Below are positions 12,601-24,600 of a stretch of DNA of 64,000 nt, piece by piece (the first letter of the stretch is position 1; the number at the start of each line of letters is the position of its first letter). The notes beneath the pieces were generated by a model, which searched no databases, was not told where the DNA came from, and saw nothing but the letters and a program-made list of their open reading frames with translations. Location of the stretch: NCBI RefSeq assembly GCF_963576615.1, contig NC_088711.1, positions 36,754,121 to 36,818,120 of the forward strand, given 5' to 3'. The DNA is from Watersipora subatra. Lineage: Eukaryota > Bryozoa > Gymnolaemata > Cheilostomatida > Watersiporidae. The position numbers and the translations under genes were made by a program.

Positions 12601-15600
12601 TCTTGTTAAAAGTTGCATACTCTTTAGAAGCGAATTTAAACTTTTTACCGACTTTCCAAACTAATGTAGGATCAGAACTTTTATTCTGATCAATCAACTG
12701 TATAAATAAAAACTTTTGTGTGTAATATCATTCTCATACACTAGCTACTGTTGGTACCTGATATTTGGTAGACACCTCAGCATCATCCTACTCTCTAGTT
12801 ACAGTTGGTATCTGATATTTGGTAGACAACCCAGTATCATCTCCATAGTTTAGTTACAGGTTGTATCTGATATTTGGTAGACACCTCAGTATATCATCTC
12901 TATACTTTAGTTAAATCTGGGACCTGATATTCGGTAGACACCTCAGTATCATCTCTATACTTTAGTTACAGTTAGTACCTGATATTTGGTAGACACCTCA
13001 GTATCATTTCCATGCTCAAGCAATAAGTCTACTATCTCTAGATGACCATTACAGGCAGCGGCTGTTAGCACTGTGTGATTGAACTCATCATGGCCTCTTG
13101 CTAACACATCACCTCCATGCCTACTCATAAAAAATAAATCTAATAAAAATCCAAGGGCGAACAGAAATGCTTAGAATATTTGAGTATCACAGACTTCATT
13201 TGTGGTTTAATGCTTTGTGTTGCATTGAGGCCAATATAGAAAGGGTAAAAGCCAGGTATGATTTTAATAAAATTTTTTAACAAATAAGAAGTCATTGTCA
13301 GCTTGTAGTTTAACAAACAATTTTAACAATTCCAATAAAGTTTCTGGCATGATCTATTTTCTGAAAGACCATAATGTGATTGGTTACTTTAGAAGCGCCT
13401 TGACACTAGAGTAGTGGCCATTCAAGCAAGCTAGTAACATTGGAGTACATCCTTCTGCATCATCGTCATTGATCTCTGATTTACTGTGATGGAACAAGGT
13501 AGAGATGCATTCAGAGTAGCCATTCCTACAATAGCAATTGCATTTTCAACTATGCTAACCCCAATGGAGTTTAGACATCTCTTATAAAGGTGATGATTGC
13601 TTTGAGCATTTTGTACGTTTTGTCAGATATGCACCTTACCAGATGTTACATGCAGCCATGTAAGGGTGCAGTATTGTCAATGTGTTTCTAAAACAATTGC
13701 CTCTTTTTTCCAATTTCTTACAAAAGACACTTGTTCTTATTAAACCAATAATAATAACAATAATATTAATAATCAAACTAAACATATCTAATTAGTAAGT
13801 ATAAAAATGGATCTCAAAGAGAGCCTCGTCAGATGCAGAGCTGAAGGAGCTCCGGTAAAGGACAGCGGGTAATCAAGGCTCTGGTAACAGACAGTGAGTC
13901 AGCAAGGCCTTAGTGAAAGTACAAGAAACTGAAGTTGCACCTAGTAGTTCAAAAAGGCTCTAGATAAAGCCAGAAGATCCATAAAGGCTAACAAAACCAG
14001 GTTTTCCTGCCCTTTTACATACTTTTTGACCAATTGGGTTTTAGTCTCATACATTTTGTAGTTTATATTCTGTATCCATTGTATTGAACAAAGGTTTCTA
14101 TTATTTACATTGAGTTAGTCAGAGGGTAACAGACAGAGCTGTCACATGCAATACAGTTGACGAGTCTTGCGACATGCATACTCTCAAAGAAACTCATACT
14201 TTCCTCTGTTAGGTAGTCAGACTGCATAGACCCTATACTGGCATTAAACCAGAGGCTGAGCTAAGCGGCAGCAATGTGCAGCTGCCCAGAACTATACACC
14301 TGTAACCTACTCTGCTGCCATATGCATAGCAGTTTTGTCATTCTCATCGGTGTCAGCAGCAGATGCACCTAGCTGAAGTAGTCTCTTTAAGAACTCCAGT
14401 TTTCCCTTGTCAGCACAGTAGTGCAACGCTGTCTTCTCTGTGACATCTTTAACTCCCACAATCCTTCTGACTGCTTCCTGTAATGCACATTATTGAGGAA
14501 AAACCTAACACAAAGCCTAAAAATATTTAAAAAGTGTGTTTTAGAAAATAAAAATTTATATTATTAGGTTGCTTTGTGACAGAAGTGATCTCAGAAGGTC
14601 AAAGGCATCAAGGGGGCAGCAATACCACTTCAGCAAGGGTGGCAGAAGATACGTAAGGTGATGTGGAATGCTGGTAGAGTCAGCTTTTAGGTTAGATTTG
14701 CCAGGTCATAAAGATCAGAGTGGAAATTTATGAAGGGATAGGCAGCCTTGCCAAAAAGCATCTTTAAATATAATAACTTGGTTTATGGAAAATCATGAGT
14801 ATTGTAGAAATATTTCTTAATAGTGTTAACATAAACATGTTTATGACATTTTAAAGCAGAGTGTTGTATATATATATATAATACTTCGTCGACAATAATT
14901 TCATTTTAAACAGAAATGTTTTGCAAATTATGTCATGTCAGAATCATAAATATAAAGGGCAACAGTTAGCCAATAAAATCAAACAATTGGTTTGACATGT
15001 AGCTTTTAAAATACCTTTCTCTGCTAAGAGAACGAATATTAGGTAGAAGGTTGTGAAGCAGCTAGCATGGGTATTTTAAAAATAATAGTTAGAAGTTGTA
15101 CGCACATGTTCATAGCACCTACATGTAAGTTAAAATGAGTTGAAAACCTGTAACTGTCATGTGAAAAAGAAAAACAAAAACCATGAAAAATCTTGAAACC
15201 TTTAATTGAAGTAAAATAAGCATTTAGCATAGGCAGAGTAAGAAGATGCAAAGATTTGGAGAGCTCATTGCTGAGCTGCTGGAATATGATGCAGATTTGC
15301 CATTACAAAAAGTATAATAAAGCAATTCTTTTAATATAGCTAATTTTCTGCGAAACCATGCGAAAGCATAATTCAACAAGCCTAACCTGAGGTAAAAGCT
15401 CAATCAATAATTCAAAGCAGGAGAGTTGGTTGCTGATGACACTGTGATGCAGAATACTTCTACCCAAATCATCTGTCAGATCAACCAGAGCGTCATTGCT
15501 GATGAGAAAGCGTATTATTTCTAACCGCCCTTTTCTCACTGCATAGTGGAGTGGAGACATATTCTTAGCATCTACTGCATTTATGTCCACTCCCTGTAAA

Positions 15601-18600
15601 CCATAACATGATAACATTACAACTGTCTCAATTTTAAATATGTATAGGCTATAAGAATATTGCGACTTAATTTAAATGTATTGGAAGGTAAATGAAAGAC
15701 AATCAATTTTATTAAAGAACTCAGGCTAAAAAAGGTAGATGTCTAATTGTCTCAGTTTGAAAAAGCTGTAACAATATGTTTACTCCCTGAAGCTGTTACA
15801 TTATATTTTAATTTGCCTAAGATTTAAGCAAGCTGGGCAGAAATTTTATTGATAGTGTTTAATTTACGGCTGTGGGTGATATAAGTAAATTATCACTTTA
15901 AATTCTGATTTACTCTTACAACAACGACTTTTGCATGTTTAAGCCAACTCACACTTTAGTCTATATATATAAACCTCAAAGTCTGTCAAAGTCTGTCATC
16001 GTTTGGTCTGCCCAGCTATAGGTATCAGTATTTAGCAATGAAAAATCTGTATCGCAGAAGCTTAAGATCTCGGAACCTCTTGTTCACCAGACAATAAACT
16101 AACCTATTGAGCAACGCGAGATGCAATTGATCTATTTGACAATATGAGTGGTCATCTAAGTTAAAAAACGCAGAGCACTCTGCATTACGCAACGTCACTA
16201 AAGCTTGCTCTCATGGCTCTTATTAGTAAGTTTAGCAATACTAGCTTATCAAATTAGCCATTGAAAATATGCCAGGTTAATGGCAAGTGGCAGGCAACTA
16301 CATTACCTGCCACTGTTTATAAGCTGTTTTAATACCCGTGCAACGCCGGGCATTCCGCTAGTCACAATATATAAAGGCTGACCAGTAGATGCGCTCAGAG
16401 TCATGTTTTCTAACAGTAATCTATGTAAACCACCAAACTGTTCACTTTGTCTCGTGAACACTGCTAGCATTTTGACATGAAATATTAGTATTAGTTTTGT
16501 TCTACTTTGTATGTCTATTCAATAGAACACTATGTATGATTACAAGAGCAGTACAGATAGGCAAGAAAAGACAACTTTTAAATCATCAATAATTTTCAAC
16601 ATCTGTTTTGCATTATTGTGCACATTTTTAAGTAGTACATAAGCATATACACAAACATACACATATATATATGCATGTATGCATATGCTAACCAGTGTAT
16701 ACATGTACTTACCATTGATAAAAGCAGTTCAGCAACTTGACACTTTGACTCAAATTCAGCTGTCCTGCATGTATACCAATCATCACATTACAACACATGA
16801 GTGAACAGCTCTTATTATATGGTCTAATTACAACTGCTCATAACTCTCCTTACTCCATAGATAGGCTACTGTGTCACTAAAATAGGAGCGCACAATTCCC
16901 TTATTCCTGGAGAGACCATGCCACAATGGTAGGAGTGCATAACTTCCCTAGCTTGTGGAGAGACTATAGTGACACTTAAGTTGGAGCTCATAATTCCCCA
17001 TTGGTGGACAGACTATAGTGTGGAGAAGCAGTAGTGTAAGCTACTTGGGGTAGCCAAAGTAATTAAACTCTTGAAGCAAGGGAGACAACTCTCATTGCAA
17101 TGGTAACAAAACACTACAATGGCAGCAGACCTGTCCTTTTCTATGTTCAATAAAATCTAATAAGCAAGTTTATAAATCTGAAAAAGTGAGTTTGAAAGTT
17201 ATATTTACTACAGATGAATTCTGAGTTCCTGGTAGTGGTAGTCTCAGGTTGACTTATAATGTTCTCTCTAAAAGTAAAAACCCTTAGACCTACCTGTGCA
17301 GTGGAGTTTGCTTACAATGATTCTCTCTATGAACATCTGCTCCATTTTTTACCAGAAGTTCGGCAATCTCAACGAAACCAAACATGGCTGCCAAATGCAA
17401 GGCTGTAGAGCTGTCATTCTGAATAGTGTCAAAATTAAATTAAATTCTGAAAGTGTCACATTAAACTGAACTAACAAAGAGAAAACAACATGACTGAGTG
17501 AGCCAAAATTTAAAATCCTTAAATTTAGTCCCTGGAGAGACAAAGTGTTCTAGCGGTAGGTAGCTGGTTTTCATAATAGTGGAATGCTAGCAAGGTGCTA
17601 TTTGATGTATAAAGATTCAACTCAAGTACAACAGCAAATATCTGGTCATAAATATTTAATTACTAATCGTAACTTCGCCAAAACCGTTTATTGGGAAGCA
17701 TGTGAGCACAACTGCAGTGTTATTAAAATGTAATACTATGATTTGCAAATGAGCATTATAAAAATGGGTGTTTTGAAATAAAATAGAACATGTACATCAA
17801 ACTGAAATACAACATAAAATTTTGATTCTGATTCCATGGTTGGCCAGACACTAAAAAATGTACTCAACTTTGAGTTTGAAGCTATCGAATAGCCATTTCA
17901 TCAATGTTTTTTGCAGTGTTTCTGAACCAATTAACGATTAAGGCTATTACAAGCTATGCTAACTCAACTGATAGGATAAAAGTTTATGATAACTTAAATG
18001 CATGGTATAAAAAGCTCTTTCCAAAATGCTATCTGTCAGTTCAATTCTTCTTCCTTTCTCATGACAGTGAAACTCTCTTTCGCATAATTTAAGGTGTCTT
18101 TAAAAGATAGCTTTTTAAAAATAAAATACCTAATTCCTTGGAGATAATATACAAACAATCACACAAACACAAAAGGAATATTTTTCATACTGCATATTAA
18201 ACATAAGCTAAACTAGTCATTACTTCCAATAGCCTACATCACTCACAAATCAAGTTAGCGAGGGTGTAGCATCAGGAGAGCCTAAACAGTATATAAGAAT
18301 ACTTATGAGACTATCAATGCTATTTTTAACTGGAGTTATCCGCTTTCAAAGAACTTTCAGCTGTAGGGCATTATTGACCATAAGCAATAGCACAGGTCAA
18401 TAGCGCAAGCAATTTATTACCACTATTCTTATATAAGCTGGCTGCATGCTTGATGCAAGGGCTAGTGTAGCACTACAGGCTATTTTTGTACAGTATACAG
18501 TATACTGTAGACAGTACACTGTATACTGTATACTGTCATCCTACCATCGACATAATTATGAGTGCTGACTCACTTAAAGATAAACTTACATAAAATTTTA

Positions 18601-21600
18601 GTAGATTTTATCAGAAAGTATCAGTATTTTTCTATTATTTGCGATTGTTTTTAATGTTTGAGTGATCTGACTGCCAGGATGTTTCAAGATTAAAATCGCT
18701 AAAACGTGATCACGGTTAAAATGATTAGAAAAAAAGGTGCCCAGACTTCTCCAAAAAATGACGTCAGTAGTCATGCATATATTTTTGCTAAGACGTGTTG
18801 CTGCCTGTCATTATAAGCCATATCATATTATTGTTATCGACAGTGTTTACAGGTGGTCAACAGTTCAACCTGAAATGCTTATAACTTACTTATTTTGCTA
18901 AGATACATGTTAGACATGTTGTAGTTATCTTTAAACCACTTTATGTTGGATATTACTACCGACCTTGACACAGTTGACATCAGCTCCGGCCTCCAGCAGA
19001 CGTCGCACATGCTCACAGCGATTATTTGCAACAGCCAAATGGAACGCAGCAGATCCTTCATGGTCTTTCTGGTGCAAATAATCTTCAAATGTAGACTTTT
19101 CCAACTTAGCTGTAAATGTTGTTTTTGGCAAGAATCAATTGTACTGTTTGAAAATGATAAATATTGATGTGCTACTATATCCATCCTTGTATGATACACT
19201 AGCTGCATTACCCGTCAACGGGATCAGATTCTTGTACAGCAAGAGGTTTATTGAGAGTTGTCTTTCATACTGTAAAACAACGTCAACTATGCAGTTACAT
19301 CTCCCTCTCTCCGTCTCTCCCCTCTCTCCCCGCTCCCTCTCTCCCTCCCTCTTCCCCCTCTCTCTCCCCCCTCTCCTCCTCGCTCTCCCTCTCTCTCCCC
19401 TTCTCTCTCTCTCCCTCTCTCTCTCCCTCTCTCCCCCCCCTCTCCTCCTCGCTCTCCCTCTCCCTCTCTCCCTTTCTCTCTCCCTCTCTCTCTCTCTCCC
19501 TTAGTTCAACGCAACACATGCGGATAGACAACATTTTTAGTTTTTCTGTCGGGCGTATGAAGAAACAGTTTTCGGCGTGTGCCTACTTTTGAGCAGGCGA
19601 CGTATAGCTGGTCATGGCTGATGCAGGGTGACAGTAAGTCGATAGCAGCTGCTTTCTTTCTTTTCACAATAGCGTATCGCAACCCTCGGAGTACTCGTGA
19701 AAGTTCTGTAATAGTAAGTTACAGTAGGCCGACTCAGAGCTGGAAAAAAATTAGTAACTCGGCTGCTGAAGGAAATGAACATGACCCACTATCACGAACA
19801 GCGGCAAATCCAACGTTATTAAGTAGTGGAGATGTGGCAATTCATAGACAATACAACATCGTATAAGAAACACTTACCTTTTTGATGTGGAAATTTAGTA
19901 GGTGAGAAATGCGTTTTTCCAGTGGCTCCAAGAAACAAACGTTTACGTGACCTTCTCGGTACACGTTGGCAGTAAATATTAATTGCATGTAAATAACTAC
20001 TCATTAATTTATTTTATTTAATGAATAGTACATTTGTATAGCTGTATAGACACCTTTGTATAGGCCGCAGAACTCAGGAAAGGTGCTTTTTAACACGGCA
20101 GAAAATTTGCCGTTTAAAAAGCGTGCTAACAGGGGATTTCGGTTAATGCGCTCGAGCGGTGAAAGAAAAACAACAGAATCGCCACACCTTTATATAAGCC
20201 GCTTGGCTCAAATCATCAGAGAAAAGTAGCGGCTAATAGTCCATATTACGAAATTACGATATTACGAAATTATGATAATTAGTACTCATATTAATTCGGT
20301 TGGCTTCGTTCGACCGAATGGAAAAAGAAAGACCGCTCTATAATTTATTTACCGTTACTACACATATTAATTCAGTTCGCTTCGTACGACCGAAATTCGT
20401 ACGACGATAAAAGAAAAGACCGCTCTATAAGGCGGACAGACAGATAGACTAACAGACAACGATTGCCGTTTATATAGTAGATGTATTATTAGATCAGGAT
20501 ATAGAAGTGACACTTCATTAGTATATTGACATCATTAAATAACCCATTATCTGTTAGTTAGAGATGCACTATGTTTCCATGACACGGGAGTTTTGCACAT
20601 GTTGCGTTAGCATGCGGTGAGGTAAACACATGTTGGTGTTGCGTTAAACTTGCGTTGTTTTAATGGGTATTGACATGTTGTGTATTAATGCAGTTCCTTT
20701 GTTAAACGCGAGAACATAGTGAATCTCAACTCTACATAGAGACGCTAACAACACATTAATACCCATAAGTGCAAATGTTCACATCTCTATGCCTCTGATG
20801 TCCAATACATCAACATATCAGCAAACAATTAAAGGTTAATATGACAGCACCACATCACTACATACAATATGACATCATATCTACGTCGCATACATGCAAA
20901 TACACAATAGTGACATTACTGCTATAGCTAACTGTGGGAGTCACAGTGTCCTTGGGACATTTGTTCTGTTACTCAGGCACATTATGTGGAGATATAATAA
21001 GCTATAGCTGGTTGTGTCTTTGTTAGCTCTTTCTTACCTCTGTCTAGAGTCAGTTGCAAAATCTTTTCACTTTTCTCAACAGCTGCTAATATCAGGGCGG
21101 ATTGCTGCCCAATATCTTCTTTGTAAACACTCGCGCCACTGTGTATCTAGCAATACAACAGAATCAAGTTGTTTTCTCATACCCATGGTATATATACTAA
21201 ACATCTGTACCATAAGGAGGTATATATGGTAGCCAATTATTTAGAATGCGTTGTCATTTATGTATTGTTTCGTTAAAAAACGCAACTACCGTTAACCTTT
21301 ATTTGAACGCCATAGCATTCTATTTTCCAACCTTTATTTTATGATGGCGTTTAATTAGAGGTGGTGTTCAATAAAAGGGTGGTGTTCAATTTTTCAACTA
21401 GCTGTTCTGGGTTTTGGGAAGTTAAATTTCAATTAACGAACAATGAATGATAACATCCAACATAAAATTTTAACACAAAATAATTTAACAAACTATGAAC
21501 AATAAAATTGCAACTAACATAAAATTATAAATTATAATACAAAAAATATGATACAAGACATAATACAAAATAGTCTGGTGATTAGTAGTAAGTAATAAAA

Positions 21601-24600
21601 TGTTTACTGTAGAAAATCAAATGATCATCGCTATTTCGGCAGTCCAGGTCGTTCTCTAGAACTTGCCCGCCAGCGCCGAGATATAGTTGAATGTCATTTT
21701 TATTGACAATGCCAGCATTGGCCCGCGTCTGCTTGAGACATTCCAGTCCAGTCTTAATCGGGTCGTCTGACCTGAAACGATTAATCTTGTTATCCTCAGA
21801 GCTGTCTAGACTCTAAAGTGTTGGTTACCCCACGTCCCTTGAACGACCTGATGATTAGCATCTTCGGGTTCGTGCCTACACGACATTTATGTCAAAGATT
21901 AGATGTATATATGTACAATCTCGTAGTACTCTGAGGAAGTTTAACTCCCAACTACGCGTAGGAGTGTTTTATTTGGCTACCAAGGCCTCAATGTAGTAGG
22001 CTCAATCTCCAGGCACCATGATCTAGGTGTGTTTACTCCCGTGTTTGATGCGTTATCAATGCATTTAATATTAGCCCACAAAACTCAAAGTCCATCAAAA
22101 TCGCACTAATCTTTTAGTACAATTATGCCTAGTTAGGTACCTTCGATTACTTATATATACTACATGTAAGTAGCTGGTGAATGTCAAAGTGTCGCTCAAA
22201 TATAGGTGACCTTCAGATAAAGAGTAATGCCCCATTTTTCAACCTTTTTCTTATTGTGGCGTTCAAATAGAGGGGGCCTTCAAATACAGGTGGCGTTCAA
22301 ATACAGGTTTTACAGTATATGTAATCATCGACTCTGACAATGGATAACCATTAAGATTTGAGAGTGATATAATCTTATATATTTATGAAATTTTCAGGTC
22401 TGATTTTGTCCTCTGCTTTAGAAAAAATCAGTTTTGAGTTGCTGCAAAGTTTGCAATGACTACATTAATACGTTAAATAGTTTAACATTATAATTTTATT
22501 GAGTAAGATAGATAGCTTAGATAGCTTAGATTTATAATGTTATTGGGAAAGTGAGTGCATTAGATAGCTTAGAATTATAATGTTTTTGGGTAAGTGAGTG
22601 CATTGGATAGTTTAGAATTATAATGTTATTGGGTAAGTGAGTGCATTGGATAGTTTAGAACTATAATGTTATTGGGTAAGTGAGTACATTGGATAGTTTA
22701 GAATTATAATGTTATTGGGTAAGTAAGTGCATTGGATAGTTTAGAACTATAATGTTATTGGGTAAGTGAGTGCATTGGATAGTTTAGAACTATAATGTTA
22801 TTGGGTAAGTGAATGGCGCAAAGCATTTCTTACTAAACTTGTTTAAAATTTATTTTAATGAACTTCAAAGTAAATGGCTGCTATATATCCAAATAAATAA
22901 ATTAATTTTTGGAAATTACTAAGAAGTTTGATTATGATATTATTTGCAAGAAAGAAATTGAACTATGTGAGTGGTAGAGATGAGACCATGTTAGTGGTAG
23001 AGATAAAATCATGTTAGTGGTAGAGATGGAGCCATGTCAGTGACAGCAATGATATACAACCTTACAGGATAGATGACGAGCATCATGTGGGCGGAGTTTA
23101 ATGATCGAGCTCTGTTGGGATGAACCCAAACACGGCACCCGAACAAAGAAATATGCTGAATTTGTAAATTTATAAATATTTATTATTTATATTTTATTAT
23201 TTATATTTATTTATTATTTATATAATTTATGATTATTAGTAAACTTGTAAATTTACAAATATTATGAACAATAGTGATTATTTTACTGATCTGTTGGTTT
23301 CATTTTGTTGTCAAACAAATATAGTTGCCCAATATTGTCACTGTTATGATCAGTCAGTTGCCATCCACAAGCATTTGGGATATTTATAGTCGCCATTGTG
23401 TAATAGCTCAAATTTGGTTTTATATTCAGGTTTTGAGTATGAAAACTACACAGCTTTGTTTGCTGTCTCATCTTATTGGCCAAGTGAAACAATATGACAA
23501 CGATGAAAGACTTTTTCATTTTATATTAGGGGTGGCAAAATATTGATAAAAAACTAGAGAAAAAAAGAAGTTGTTCGGGTGATTTCGGTCAGGTAAATTA
23601 TATTTAACTTTAAGCGTATACTACGACCCTTAAAAATCTCAAAACTGATAAAAATAGGTAATTTGAAATGTTTTATTTTTCATGGATCTTAGTATAGTGC
23701 TAAAATTGAAAAGGGAAAGAGAGAATTATGTGTTTGCTGGTTACAGGTTTTGTTGTTTTGCACTACTATCCGCAAATCAGTTATTATCTATGATCGACGC
23801 ATATAGGTAATAAAAATGTAGACCTAAAAACCTAACAAGGCAACGTGACTACCCCACGAGAACTGTGTTAGCACCAAAACACAGGCTAGCACAACCATAA
23901 CAGAGCTCAGTCATTAAACCCTGCCCATATGATATCCGTCGTCTATCCTGGGGGTTTACATCATTGGTGGCAGAGAATGTGCAAAACTAAAAAAGGATTT
24001 ACAAAAGAAATATTTATTTTTATATATTTAGCTTTAAGTTTATTGATCCTCATAAAATAATCGCTTATTTTCATTGGCCTACCGGGTTTCTACCAAAACT
24101 ATTTCACAATTTTGGAAAGCTTTTGCCTTAATACTTGCACTAATATTGCTGAGCTGTAAACATTGTTTCATACCAGCAACTGGCACATCTCATAGGATCC
24201 ACTTTTGATAGCGAAATGTAGGGGAGTTGAGTTACTTCTGCTTTGGATATCCACATCGCAGTGGGGTTGGCTGAGTAACACCTGCAGGTAAACAATCTAT
24301 ATTACAGTGGGGCTGACTGAGTAACACCTGCAAGTAAACACTATATATTACAGTGGGGCTGACTGAGTAACGCCTGCAAGTAAACAATCTATATTGCAGT
24401 GGGGCTGACTGAGTAACACCTGCAGGTAACCAATCTATATTACAGTGGGGCTGACTGAGTAACACCTGCAGGTAAACAATCTATATCACAGTGGGACTGG
24501 CTGAGTAACACCTGCAAGTAAACACTCTATATTACAGTGGGGCTGACTGAGTAACACCTGCAAGTAAACAATCTATATTACAGTGGGGCTGACTGAGTAA

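Noticed and set aside
14255-14310. Ankyrin-like QLHIAAA stretch next to exon 10 as an extra exon
   Set aside because: It is followed at once by a stop and has no donor; it may be a duplicated scrap.
19139-19592. Ser/Leu/Pro-rich ORFs and the Glu/Arg-rich reverse ORF
   Set aside because: Translation of a CT microsatellite; no independent coding evidence.
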